Source: Spartinivicinus marinus
GTDB taxonomy: Bacteria > Pseudomonadota > Gammaproteobacteria > Pseudomonadales > Zooshikellaceae
Assembly (NCBI RefSeq): GCF_026309355.1
Contig: NZ_JAPJZK010000001.1
Span: 1,302,001 to 1,366,000, forward strand
Direction: 5' to 3'
Length of the DNA: 64,000 nt
A program made the translations under genes and the position numbers. Below, piece by piece: positions 17,730-26,821 of the stretch; within the stretch, counting starts at the first letter, position 1, and every line of letters begins with the position of its first letter. A model generated the notes under the pieces. The model was not told where the DNA came from. It worked only from the letters and a program-made list of their open reading frames with translations, and did not search any database.

Positions 17730-18515
17730 ATGAAATTAAGAAAAATTTATAGTCTAGCTATTTTGCCTTCATTATTTTTTAGTACCTATACAAGTGCCGA
17801 AGCACCAAGCTCATCTTGTGCAGATACAGTCAACGCCAATCATGTTGAAAGTATTTATAGTGCTGAAAGTTGCGCAACCGGTTTATTTGCTAAATCCCAT
17901 TACTCAGCAATTTCCAATTTTAATATTCTAGACGCAACAACGGTTTCTTTTAATTTCACAACACCTAATGATTTAGAGACTGGCTGGATAATGGTTTGGA
18001 AAGATACAACAGAAGTAGACTTTTCAATGAAACCATTATTTAAAGCCCCCTTATCTTCTAATAAGGGCCATTATGTTTTGCATTCTGATAGAATTAATTT
18101 TCAACAAGGTATTTACACAATCGCGATTACAGCAGGTAAAGATGAAATGAGTGTTGCTGCAACAAGAGCGATGGTATTTGGTCAACCTGCTCAATCTGGC
18201 GGCAGCGCAATAGCGGTTACAAGAAAAGCACTGACAGGTATAACTGCCACCTATCTTAGCCCTCCTAATGTTGTTGCAAGCGACAACTTGGCCTGGTTGC
18301 AAGTATTTGATGGAACTCTAGAAGACTCACCTGAGCAAAATGCTCAACCTATTTTGGAAATGACGAGCCCTTTAATTGACTCCTCTGGCGTTTTTTCGAT
18401 TAACTTTCCTGCAGGCATGTTAAAAAACTATCGAACCTATACTTTAATATTTAATCCCGGTAGAGGTTTTGGCGCTGTTGCTGCCGCACACACATTTAAG
18501 TATATACTTCAATAA
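17730..18515 (+). CDS. Secreted protein of unknown function
   Basis: 261 residues. A clear signal peptide (about 1-23, ending TSAEA) precedes a mature part with Cys residues near the N-terminus (SSSCADT, AESCATG). The rest is beta-rich and looks like two similar halves: ISNFNILDATTVSFNF--GWIMVWKDT and LTGITATYLSPPNVVA--AWLQVFDGT, each followed by a proline-Leu-hydrophobic strand. This suggests a duplicated beta-sandwich. I do not recognise a family. A ribosome binding site (AAAAGGA) is present, and the gene is monocistronic. Confidence 0.65.
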   Translation: MKLRKIYSLAILPSLFFSTYTSAEAPSSSCADTVNANHVESIYSAESCATGLFAKSHYSAISNFNILDATTVSFNFTTPNDLETGWIMVWKDTTEVDFSMKPLFKAPLSSNKGHYVLHSDRINFQQGIYTIAITAGKDEMSVAATRAMVFGQPAQSGGSAIAVTRKALTGITATYLSPPNVVASDNLAWLQVFDGTLEDSPEQNAQPILEMTSPLIDSSGVFSINFPAGMLKNYRTYTLIFNPGRGFGAVAAAHTFKYILQ

Positions 18516-18685
18516 AAATTGTATTATATACCCAGAATGGGGAATGTAGAGCTAGCCTTCTAATGTGAGGCTAGCGATAACGACATCGATTGACTTAACA
18601 AGGATAGTTAGGGGTCACCAAGTAATAAAGCTATATACAGCTACAAATAACAAGTATTTTACACATTGACCATATACATTAATAG

Positions 18686-19135
18686 TCAAGAGATATCGAC
18701 AGCTAAGAGCTTTTCTACTGAAATTAAAATTATTATATCATCTTCATAATGTGCTGTACCGATAACAAATGGGCAATTAGTACCATGTTCATTAGAGCTG
18801 TCTATTTCAGCATTTTTGATACTAATTATTTCAGAGACACTATCAACTAAGATACCTTGTATCTGACCACTGATATCTAACAGAATTATACGAGACTGCT
18901 TAGATATATCACTGCCAGGAAGATCCAATAATAATCTGAGACTATTGATATTAATAACTTCTCCACGCAAGCTGATCATACCCAGCACATAATCTGGAGC
19001 TCCAGGAACAGGCGCTAACTCCATAAAGTTGAGAATCTCTAAAGTACGAAGCACTTCAACTGCATAGATTTCGCCCTCTAGTGCAAACGTCAGCCATTGA
19101 GCCTCTTCAGTGTTGGCAGCTTGCTGTTCTTGCAT
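18686..19135 (-). CDS. CheW-like chemotaxis coupling protein
   Basis: 149 residues, a single CheW domain: WLTFALEGEIYAVEV, EILNFMELAPVPGAPDYVLGMISLRGEVININSL and GILVDSVSEII. These are the conserved blocks that contact CheA and the receptor tip. CheW-only proteins couple methyl-accepting receptors to a CheA kinase. No cheA, receptor or other chemotaxis gene is adjacent, so this is an orphan coupler for an array encoded elsewhere. The promoter must lie in the 19136-19723 gap. Confidence 0.88.
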   Translation of the reverse strand: MQEQQAANTEEAQWLTFALEGEIYAVEVLRTLEILNFMELAPVPGAPDYVLGMISLRGEVININSLRLLLDLPGSDISKQSRIILLDISGQIQGILVDSVSEIISIKNAEIDSSNEHGTNCPFVIGTAHYEDDIIILISVEKLLAVDIS

Positions 19136-19723
19136 TACTGATTCACCATTTCCTGTCTATCTCTCCACCACTTAGGCTATTATTGCCTTTTAAACCTCTG
19201 CCTAATAACAAAAAGATCTGTACATCAAACAAAAAAGCACAGATTGCTGCTTTACAGGGTAGTACAGCTATCAGAAATCACCAGCCCCTCCCCCCCCTCA
19301 AGTACCTTCAAGTTTCGCTTATAATAGAAAGCATTCAATAAAGTAATAGGAATAAAATAGATAAAAATAGACTGCAATTAATATCACTAAAAACACTCAC
19401 TTATGATTTAAAATGCTTTTAATCATAAGAAAACATTTTATTCCTGTTCAGAGCATTGACCAACAATAATTTTTATTACAAAATGCTAATATTTAAAGTA
19501 TTGTCCAACTCACCTAAAACAGCAGCTTTTTTGAGTACCCCCTCATACATAGTTAGGAATCACTAATATTACCCATAAAACAGATATAATACTTTTCGCT
19601 AGTTCCTAAGCATTCTTAAACAGAATGATTAACTGTCTGACTAGTTATGACTAATGGCGTAATGGACTTTATTGCAAAATATAACGAAAATATCATCGGT
19701 CCTTAACTCTTAAAGGAAAAATA
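19136..19723. other. Divergent promoter region cheW / ABC exporter
   Basis: 588 bp, AT-rich, with a C8 tract at 19290-19297 inside a C-rich patch. It holds the promoters of both flanking genes. No repeat-family member or RNA gene was recognised. Confidence 0.4.
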
Positions 19724-21553
19724 ATGTTTGCCTATTTTGAACAAGTGTTAAAGGCGTTTCCTAAGCGCGAGCCTGAGCAACCACCTAATACCCTGCTCAT
19801 GTTTTGTTTACATTACACTCAAGGTATGTGGCGCCCCATTTTGTTAGTGTCATTATTTACTGCAATCGCCGCCGTTGCTGAAGCCTCTCTATTTGGCATG
19901 ATGGGTGTATTAATCGACTGGCTGGAACAAAATGATCCAGCTACTTTCTTCGAAAAAGAAAAAGGCTGGTTAATTGTCCTAAGTATTGTCCTTTTAATTG
20001 GCATCCCTGGCATTATATTGGTTCATTCATTACTGGTGCATCAAACTCTGCTAGGTAACTACCCCATGGCCATCCGCTGGATGGCTCATCGCTACCTGCT
20101 AAAACAAAGCCTTTCATTTTACCAAAATGACTTTGCAGGCCGCATTGCAACTAAAGTCATGCAAACAGCTTTATCCATTCGTGAAACTGTGATGAAGCTT
20201 GTAGATGTCATGGTATACATCACCATTTACTTTATAACCATGGTAGTACTGGTTGGCCAGGCTGATAAACGCTTAATGATTCCCTTGTTAGTTTGGTTAG
20301 CTGCTTATATTGGTATTCAATGGTTTTTTATTCCTAGGTTACGGAAGGTATCAACCCAGCAAGCAGATGCACGCTCGGTAATGACTGGCCGTATAGTCGA
20401 TAGCTATACCAATATTCAAACAGTAAAATTATTTGCCCACACCAAACGTGAAGCTAACTATGCACAAGATAGTATGGACTTATTCTTGACGACAGTACAT
20501 AAACAAATGCGACTAGTGACGGGTTTTAACGTATGCTTAGAGTGGATTAATTATACCCTGGTTTTTGCTGTAGGCGCGCTATCTCTTTATTTGTGGGCAT
20601 TAAATGAAGTCACTATAGGTGCTATCGCCGTTGCGATTACATTAGCGCTTCGCTTAAATGGAATGAGTCATTGGATAATGTGGGAAGTTAGCGCTTTATT
20701 TGAAAATATTGGTACAGTTGTAGATGGCATGAGTACTCTCAGCCAACCGCGTGACGTTATTGATCACGAACAAGCCCCCCCTCTCCAAATCAATAATGGT
20801 GCTATTGAGTTTTCTAATGTTAGTTTCCATTATGGAAAGCAATCCGGTGTCATTGACCATCTAAACTTAAGCATTAAACCAGGTGAGAAAGTTGGTTTGG
20901 TTGGTCGCTCTGGTGCAGGCAAATCAACCTTGGTTAATTTACTACTGCGGTTTTATGATGTTGAGCAGGGTATTATTCAGATTGATGGAAAAAATATCGC
21001 AACAGTTCAACAAGAATCATTAAGAGCCTGCATCGGTATGGTTACCCAAGATACTATGCTATTACACCGCTCGGTGAGAGAAAATATTCTTTATGGTAAA
21101 CCAGATGCATCAGAAGAAGAGTTGATCGCCGCCTGCAAAAAAGCTGAAGCCTATGATTTTATTCTTAAGTTGACCGACCCTAAAGGTAATAAGGGGTTTG
21201 ACGCACAAGTAGGTGAGCGAGGGATTAAATTATCTGGCGGCCAACGACAACGGATTGCAATTGCTAGAATGCTGCTAAAAGATGCCCCTATTTTAGTATT
21301 GGATGAAGCAACCTCTGCCCTAGATTCAGAAGTGGAAGCCGCTATCCAGGAAAATTTATATAAACTAATGCAAGGCAAAACTGTAATCGCAATTGCGCAC
21401 CGCCTTTCAACCATTGCAGCAATGGACCGTTTAGTTGTAATGGATCAAGGAAAAATTATTGAGGAAGGCACCCATCAAGAGCTAGTATCAGCTGGCGGTA
21501 TTTATGCACAATTATGGGCTCATCAGACAGGCGGCTTTTTGGGAGAAAAATAA
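19724..21553 (+). CDS. ABC exporter, fused permease-ATPase
   Basis: 609 residues. An N-terminal six-helix membrane domain (about 35-325) is followed by an ATPase domain: Walker A GRSGAGKST, Q-loop VTQDTM, signature LSGGQRQRIA, Walker B ILVLDEATSALD and switch IAHRLSTI. This is the MsbA/MdlB-type half-transporter that works as a dimer to export lipids, drugs or peptides. The start is supported by AAAGGA 8 nt upstream. It is not obviously linked to the effector operon that follows beyond a terminator. The substrate is unknown. Confidence 0.9.
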   Translation: MFAYFEQVLKAFPKREPEQPPNTLLMFCLHYTQGMWRPILLVSLFTAIAAVAEASLFGMMGVLIDWLEQNDPATFFEKEKGWLIVLSIVLLIGIPGIILVHSLLVHQTLLGNYPMAIRWMAHRYLLKQSLSFYQNDFAGRIATKVMQTALSIRETVMKLVDVMVYITIYFITMVVLVGQADKRLMIPLLVWLAAYIGIQWFFIPRLRKVSTQQADARSVMTGRIVDSYTNIQTVKLFAHTKREANYAQDSMDLFLTTVHKQMRLVTGFNVCLEWINYTLVFAVGALSLYLWALNEVTIGAIAVAITLALRLNGMSHWIMWEVSALFENIGTVVDGMSTLSQPRDVIDHEQAPPLQINNGAIEFSNVSFHYGKQSGVIDHLNLSIKPGEKVGLVGRSGAGKSTLVNLLLRFYDVEQGIIQIDGKNIATVQQESLRACIGMVTQDTMLLHRSVRENILYGKPDASEEELIAACKKAEAYDFILKLTDPKGNKGFDAQVGERGIKLSGGQRQRIAIARMLLKDAPILVLDEATSALDSEVEAAIQENLYKLMQGKTVIAIAHRLSTIAAMDRLVVMDQGKIIEEGTHQELVSAGGIYAQLWAHQTGGFLGEK

Positions 21554-21559
21554 CCACCG

Positions 21560-21585
21560 ACCACCGGCACTGCCGGTGGTTTTAT
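21560..21585 (+). terminator. Intrinsic terminator after ABC exporter
   Basis: Stem ACCACCGGC / GCCGGTGGT with loop ACT, followed by TTTTAT. Confidence 0.88.
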
Positions 21586-21776
21586 ATGCAACTCATTATG
21601 CTCTCATGCATGATTCTGATCAAACCTTAAAATATTCAACCCAAACCTACAAGATTACGACTCCCTTTAAAGTTATAACGTAACTATATCTGTAGCAACT
21701 AATCGCTATCGTTTGTACTAATAGCTTGTACTACTTGATAGCTTACGGTTAAGGATAAGAACTTTAGGAGTCTTCT

Positions 21777-23663
21777 ATGCCCATTACTAGCAACTCTCAG
21801 CCATCCCTGAGCCTTAACACAATCAATCATGCGAAAGACCTTGAAATTGCTAGTGATAAAAAAAACCGCTCAACGATTCACAGCTTTTTCTCAAATATTG
21901 GTCATTTTTTTCAAGTCCATTTCAGTAAAAAAGCAAAATCTTATGAGGTTGCAACTCAACAGCAGACTCTTTATACAGCCACTCAGCAACCCGTTAAACT
22001 AATTGGTATAACTACAGCCACCGGTCAATTCAAGGTAGACGACAGCCAACTTAAAACAGATGACAAAAGTAAGGCGCATTTCAACCTGACAGGAATGAAC
22101 AACCTATTAAAATGCCATCAACAAGCGGCTAAAAAAGTATTAATAGAGAAAATTAATAAACTGCCAGAACGTCAAAAATGGCAAGTTTATAATGCTATCA
22201 TGCCCAAGCTAGATAAACTATTGACTGATTTTTCTAGACGATTTTCTGAAGGCAACTTTGATGCAGCAAAAAACAAAGCAGCATTTATGAAAGAGGCAAT
22301 GAAGGCAACAAAAGCTACTAGTAATCAGCTTGCCAAACAACTTACGCAAGCATTTGAGGCAACCTCTTCTCAACCATTAAGCAAGTCAGAGAAAAAAGCT
22401 TTAATAAAAGAAGCTAAACAGATTTATAAGACAGCGATTGCGCATCAACTAAATACCCACAAAGAAAATTGGCAGCCTATTTCAAAAACAATTGAATGGC
22501 AGGGTAAGCAATATACAAGCGAAATGACGCCAGCAGCTGAGCTACCTTCCTTACAAACGGCTTATCAAAATTCAAAAGTATCAGGCATCAGCTCCATGAC
22601 TACCAGCGAAGATAAACATGCTGTAAATTTATGGGTATCAGAATTTAAAGATTCAACTGGAAGCACTGTTTTTAAAGGAGTTCGCCACGGAGTTAATACC
22701 CCTTTTGGCGTGAAAGATCCAGACGCCCGCCAAGTCGGTGCTGACAAGCGTACCCAAGAAGTCATTGCCGCTGCACTTGAACTAAACAAAGACCAGTTGA
22801 TTAACCATTTACAGTCAGACAACTCTAGTGAGCCTTTCAACGTAAAGCTCACCTCTACATCACTACTCACCCCCTCTCAGTATTATAAAGGTAAGGGCTA
22901 TAAAGAAAGACAGTTTATTCAAGAGCAGTTAGCTGCTTGGCAACGAGCAAGTAAAGAGCCGAAAGAGTTTACAGTTAATATTAATGGTGAAAATAAAACG
23001 GTTAAAGTGCAACTGGACGTTTTGGCATTTAATTTTGGCGTCAATGGCGGCGCTAAATTAGCCAGTAAATTTCCTAACCTGGTTAAATTTGCTGACCAAC
23101 ACCCTAACTCCGATATCACTGGCTGGAAAATGGCCGACCAGAATAACCGCGAGCCACTGCATCGACTGATAAATTGGGCCATTAATTATAAAGGCACGTC
23201 TAATGATGAGCCAAAAAATCAACGTATCCAAACTTATTTGGATAATATTTCAACGTTGATATCAACTAATCAACACCGTTTGGATGGCAATAGAGCTTAT
23301 GCCTTACCTGAGCTAGTTGTTTTACTAAGTAATGAAATTGGCGTTGTTCCCGCCTGGAATTGCATGAGTGGTAAAGACCGGACTGGATTACTCGATGCCG
23401 AAGTCAAGCAATCATTAATTGAACAGGAATTAAGTGATGGCCAAGTATCAGACTTTTCTAGCGCAATGATTGATGAACGGCAAGCGCTTCACGATAAAGT
23501 ATTACTAGACTCTGGTAACCATGAAATTCAAAAAGCGAATACAGGGGTACCAGGCTATAAAATATTCGAGGGCGGCCGTATTGCTGTAGCATCAAATGCG
23601 ACCAATATTGCTGAGTTTCATCGAGCTGATGTCAGAGGGCTTTCTGGTGCAGTCAGCGCATAA
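21777..23663 (+). CDS. SopB/IpgD-like phosphoinositide phosphatase, probable type III effector
   Basis: 628 residues, no signal peptide. The C-terminal half carries both hallmark motifs of the SopB/SigD/IpgD family: AFNFGVN (Asn419 to Asn423) and the CX5R active site CMSGKDRTG with nucleophile Cys529 and Arg535, followed by LLDAEVK as in SopB. NTGVPGYK near the end also recalls that family. These enzymes are injected through type III secretion and dephosphorylate host phosphoinositides or inositol polyphosphates. The Ser/Asn/Gln-rich N-terminus (1-60) fits a secretion signal and chaperone-binding zone. TAGGAG precedes the ATG. The next gene encodes a CesT-like chaperone. No secretion-apparatus genes are in the window. 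Confidence 0.88.
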   Translation: MPITSNSQPSLSLNTINHAKDLEIASDKKNRSTIHSFFSNIGHFFQVHFSKKAKSYEVATQQQTLYTATQQPVKLIGITTATGQFKVDDSQLKTDDKSKAHFNLTGMNNLLKCHQQAAKKVLIEKINKLPERQKWQVYNAIMPKLDKLLTDFSRRFSEGNFDAAKNKAAFMKEAMKATKATSNQLAKQLTQAFEATSSQPLSKSEKKALIKEAKQIYKTAIAHQLNTHKENWQPISKTIEWQGKQYTSEMTPAAELPSLQTAYQNSKVSGISSMTTSEDKHAVNLWVSEFKDSTGSTVFKGVRHGVNTPFGVKDPDARQVGADKRTQEVIAAALELNKDQLINHLQSDNSSEPFNVKLTSTSLLTPSQYYKGKGYKERQFIQEQLAAWQRASKEPKEFTVNINGENKTVKVQLDVLAFNFGVNGGAKLASKFPNLVKFADQHPNSDITGWKMADQNNREPLHRLINWAINYKGTSNDEPKNQRIQTYLDNISTLISTNQHRLDGNRAYALPELVVLLSNEIGVVPAWNCMSGKDRTGLLDAEVKQSLIEQELSDGQVSDFSSAMIDERQALHDKVLLDSGNHEIQKANTGVPGYKIFEGGRIAVASNATNIAEFHRADVRGLSGAVSA

Positions 23664-23692
23664 ACCCTGCCAGCTAAACGTTAAGATTTATT

Positions 23693-24133
23693 ATGTTTAC
23701 CAGTGAACTATTTGATGAAAAAATGGAGGGATTATTCGCAGCCATAGGTGGCGAATATACCCCTCCTTTGGATGACGATGAGGTAGAAATTATTTTAACC
23801 TTAGAGTCAGGGCAAGCCATACGCTTATCTGAAACAGAAAACGAACAGTTGGAAATTCTAGCCTCTCTTGGGCCAGTACCTAATGAACCAACTTCATTAG
23901 TCGCTTTATTAATTGCTAATCGAAATGCTGAGCAACAACACCCCACTAGTTTTTTTATTACACCAGATGCAGCAGAGGCCTGTGCAGTACTACAACTGCC
24001 GTTGACTGCATCAACAGATGATGTGGTTGACAGTTTTCAACGGATAGTACACAGCTGTAACTGGTACTTAAAAGAATTATTAGCCACTTCTGAATCTCAA
24101 AATACCCAATCACAGAGTCAGATTAAAGTGTAA
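23693..24133 (+). CDS. CesT-like type III secretion chaperone
   Basis: 146 residues, small and strongly acidic (DDDEVEIILTLESG), without signal peptide. The size, acidity and strand order (GGEYTPPLDDDEVEIILTL, then SGQAIRLSETENEQLEILASLG, and a long C-terminal helix) fit class I effector chaperones such as SigE. Its position 29 bp after the SopB-like gene mirrors the sopB-sigE and ipgD-ipgE pairs. It would bind the N-terminal part of the effector and pilot it to the secretion machine. Sequence similarity alone is weak, so the call rests largely on context. Confidence 0.7.
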   Translation: MFTSELFDEKMEGLFAAIGGEYTPPLDDDEVEIILTLESGQAIRLSETENEQLEILASLGPVPNEPTSLVALLIANRNAEQQHPTSFFITPDAAEACAVLQLPLTASTDDVVDSFQRIVHSCNWYLKELLATSESQNTQSQSQIKV

Positions 24134-24146
24134 CTTAAGAACACCT

Positions 24147-25310
24147 CTAATCAATAATCACATGGGGTAAAAACCGCGACGAATCCTTGGTAATCACTTG
24201 CCGATCTTCTCTGATCCCAATACCTGCTGGTTCGTCTGCAATAACCCAGCTACCCACCAAGGTGTAATTGCCAGAAAAAGCAGGCAGTGGATGAAAGGCC
24301 TGGATAATATAACCACTATCATCATAAGGGCCTTCCACTACATGCTGAATTCCCTGGTGGTCCTGTATCGTAATATTGGAGCCCTCCCTTGATAACAGTG
24401 GTTTCCGAACAAACCCTTTGGTAAAGCGATTATTCTGATTAATTTCATCCTCAAAATAGGCAGGCAACAGGTTAGGGTGATTGGGATACATCTCCCATAA
24501 TAATGGTAAAATACCTTTATTTGACAATACCGCTTTCCATGGTGGCTCTAAGAAATGAGTGCCTGAGCTTGGAATAGCAGGGCCAAACTCCTCTTCCATT
24601 AGCCATTCCCATGGGTAAAGCTTAAATAAGGCAGGTATGGTGTAGTCTTCTAGGTCAGTAAACTCACCGTCTGGACTAATGCCAATATCTTCTACATAAA
24701 TAAACTTAGTGGCTAACCCTGCCTGTAATGCGCAATCCTCAAAATACTGGACTGTCCCCCGGTCTTCTTCCGTGCCCTTACAACAAGCAAAGTACAATGG
24801 CTGAGGTATATCTAGTATGGCTAAACGCTCAATCAACCGCTCTTGAATGGAGTTAAATTGATCACATCCAACAGGTATCATGGATTGCTCCATGGTTTGC
24901 TCCAGCCAAATCCATTGCCAAAAAGCACTCTCATAAAGTGAGGTGGGGGTATCGGCATTATATTCATAAAATTTTGCAGGCCCAGAACCATCATAAGCTA
25001 AATCCATTCGTCCATATAAATGCTTATCGCCTGCTTGCCAACTGGCACGAATATAGTCCCAATATAGTTCTGGAATATGCAACCTCTGCAGTAATTGCTC
25101 ATTATTAACCACTTTATTAACCAGCTCTAAACACATACTGTGCAATTCAGCGGTTGGGTCTTCTATATCACTTTCAATTTGCTGCAAAGTAAATTGATAA
25201 TAGGCCGACTCATCCCAATACGGCTCCCCATACAAGGTATGAAACTTAAAACCCAATTGATTAGCAAGTGCTTGCCAATCTGACCGCGGATTAATCGACA
25301 CTCGCTGCAT
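24147..25310 (-). CDS. Glutathionylspermidine synthase-like ATP-grasp ligase (YgiC/YjfC)
   Basis: 387 residues. It matches the YgiC/YjfC family: DLAYDGSGPAKFYEYNADTPTSLYESAFWQW and KPLLSREGSNI, which include the ATP-grasp and substrate residues shared with the synthetase domain of glutathionylspermidine synthase. No amidase domain is present. It probably makes an amide bond between an amino group and a peptide or polyamine carboxyl; the true substrate is unknown. It is the last gene of a minus-strand cluster with a DUF1190-like lipoprotein, DUF350, DUF2491 and a K+ channel. Confidence 0.88.
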   Translation of the reverse strand: MQRVSINPRSDWQALANQLGFKFHTLYGEPYWDESAYYQFTLQQIESDIEDPTAELHSMCLELVNKVVNNEQLLQRLHIPELYWDYIRASWQAGDKHLYGRMDLAYDGSGPAKFYEYNADTPTSLYESAFWQWIWLEQTMEQSMIPVGCDQFNSIQERLIERLAILDIPQPLYFACCKGTEEDRGTVQYFEDCALQAGLATKFIYVEDIGISPDGEFTDLEDYTIPALFKLYPWEWLMEEEFGPAIPSSGTHFLEPPWKAVLSNKGILPLLWEMYPNHPNLLPAYFEDEINQNNRFTKGFVRKPLLSREGSNITIQDHQGIQHVVEGPYDDSGYIIQAFHPLPAFSGNYTLVGSWVIADEPAGIGIREDRQVITKDSSRFLPHVIID

Positions 25311-25316
25311 AGTGAA

Positions 25317-25673
25317 TTAGCCTCCCCAGCTACTTCTACCCCAAGACCCTCTGGCAGAAGCCGAGGAACCAAACCCACTACGAGAAGAAGTAGTCGTTTT
25401 ATTGCTACTGGTAGATGAGGTTTTAGAGCTCGTATAAGAAGAGCCATACTTTTTTTCGCGGTATTTATAAAAAGACTTATCCAGTTTAGAACGGGAATAG
25501 CCAGGCCCAATTAAAATATCCAGGTCAAACTCTGAGTCTTTATCTACCGCCCTGACATAATCAATACACTCATTAAGTGTCATATATTCATAGTTGGGCT
25601 CATCATCACAGGCTGTTAAGGCAATTGGTGCCAGCCCCATTAAAACCAGTTTTACCGTTTTTGAACGCTTCAT
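25317..25673 (-). CDS. YgiB/YjfM-like (DUF1190) lipoprotein
   Basis: 118 residues. A signal sequence ends in the lipobox LTAC (Cys22), so the protein is probably lipidated. The middle part has MTLNECIDYVRAVD. The C-terminus is a long Ser/Thr/Gly stretch ending SGFGSSASARGSWGRSSWGG, like the low-complexity tail of YgiB. It ends 7 bp before the YgiC-like gene, the same pairing as ygiB-ygiC in E. coli. It is shorter than E. coli YgiB. The function is unknown, perhaps the envelope partner of the ligase. Confidence 0.75.
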   Translation of the reverse strand: MKRSKTVKLVLMGLAPIALTACDDEPNYEYMTLNECIDYVRAVDKDSEFDLDILIGPGYSRSKLDKSFYKYREKKYGSSYTSSKTSSTSSNKTTTSSRSGFGSSASARGSWGRSSWGG

Positions 25674-25685
25674 TAAATCCCCCAG

Positions 25686-26087
25686 TTAATAGGTCAAGCA
25701 AGCAGCGGTAATAGTACCAGCACCAACAGAAGCAGCAGCCAACCAAATACCAGCGGCCAATTCATTATTTGCCAAACGCTCAGAAATACAGGGCATAATG
25801 TGGCTAATGGCTTTAAACGTTAATAATTGGACCAGCAGTGCAACAATGCCCCATAAAAATAAATCCATCAGGTTTACTGCATGGATAATTAAGCTGGCCA
25901 ACGGAATGATAAAACCCAGCAAACTGCCAGAAAAAGCCAAGGCTGCCGCTGTAATATTTTTCTTAATCAACTCCCATTCATCATGAGGTGTTACTTTTGT
26001 GTATATACCAACATATGCCATCGTTAACAGGGATGCAGAAATAAAATATAAAAAGAACGAACCTATATTGGCTAAGTAAGTCATCAT
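25686..26087 (-). CDS. DUF350 membrane protein (YjfL-like)
   Basis: 133 residues with four membrane helices and the DUF350 arrangement: a short N-terminal helix, an acidic KVTPHDEWELIKKNITAAALAFSGSLLGFIIPLAS segment, and a second repeat of two helices. It is an inner-membrane protein of unknown activity, often linked to ATP-grasp and DUF2491 genes. It lies 12 bp upstream of the lipoprotein gene in the same direction and is clearly part of the operon. Confidence 0.82.
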   Translation of the reverse strand: MMTYLANIGSFFLYFISASLLTMAYVGIYTKVTPHDEWELIKKNITAAALAFSGSLLGFIIPLASLIIHAVNLMDLFLWGIVALLVQLLTFKAISHIMPCISERLANNELAAGIWLAAASVGAGTITAACLTY

Positions 26088-26132
26088 GATATTTTCCAGT
26101 TACTGGTTAAGGTTTTTTTAATAACAAGGTTT

Positions 26133-26786
26133 TTAAATAACAGAAAGAGACATAGGGTCTAAATCAACGCCTAAACTAAATACTAAACAATCGCCATCCG
26201 CATTGTGCTCAGCAGAGACTAATAGCCCTTCATAGCGCTCACTACCACTTAAAGGACGCTCATAAAACATCGCTCGATGTACAACTTGATATGGAGGCTC
26301 ACCACTTCTTGAGTGTACTATCTCAGTGAACTCTATAGGTCGAATAGCGCCAGGTGTTTCTGCATTCAAGCCCCTTTGATACTGTGTATCCAGAAAATTT
26401 AAGGTGGGTTGCCCTATCTGTCCACCTTCTGCCAACCAAGTATTCCATTCTGCATCAGTACCAGGGTATAGTGTTTTAGCAAACACAAAAAACTTTACAT
26501 CATCAATATGTTGTTCTTCATGACCACCTGTCGTATTAACCTGAATAAAGCCATCTTCCGATGTATAGTAGCGGTTAATATAAGACCCCATCCCAAGACT
26601 GATAGCTCCTTGTGCTTCAATAATCTGCTGGCTGGAAGGCACCTCAAAATTTAGCTTATCAGACAACATGGTCATTACCACAGTGTCTAACGTTACTGCT
26701 GCTCCAAGCCGTAAGTTTAGAGGGCTAGGTAATTTATTTTGCTCAGATGTTTCAGACTGCTTTCCTTTAAACCATTTTCCAAACAT
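26133..26786 (-). CDS. DUF2491 family protein (YjfK-like)
   Basis: 217 residues, soluble. The N-terminus MFGKWFKGK and the later GAAVTLDTVVMTML, TGGHEEQHIDDVKFFVFAKTLYP and RAMFYERPLSGSERYEGLLVSAEH are typical for YjfK/DUF2491. The function is unknown. It lies between the channel gene and the DUF350 gene in a tightly spaced minus-strand operon, where the equivalent E. coli genes are yjfK-yjfL-yjfM-yjfC. Confidence 0.82.
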   Translation of the reverse strand: MFGKWFKGKQSETSEQNKLPSPLNLRLGAAVTLDTVVMTMLSDKLNFEVPSSQQIIEAQGAISLGMGSYINRYYTSEDGFIQVNTTGGHEEQHIDDVKFFVFAKTLYPGTDAEWNTWLAEGGQIGQPTLNFLDTQYQRGLNAETPGAIRPIEFTEIVHSRSGEPPYQVVHRAMFYERPLSGSERYEGLLVSAEHNADGDCLVFSLGVDLDPMSLSVI

Positions 26787-26821
26787 TGACTAGCCTCTAT
26801 TACAAATTTAAACACACTGAA

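Noticed and set aside
19290..19297. C8 tract in the cheW / ABC exporter promoter region as a phase-variation site
   Set aside because: It lies about 150 bp from the cheW start and more than 400 bp from the exporter start, with no visible promoter element around it, so no mechanism can be proposed.
22565..22870. Antisense frame inside the SopB-like gene
   Set aside because: It overlaps a clearly conserved coding region and has no own ribosome binding site. Similar shadows inside nagA, dctM and the yjf-type genes were ignored for the same reason.
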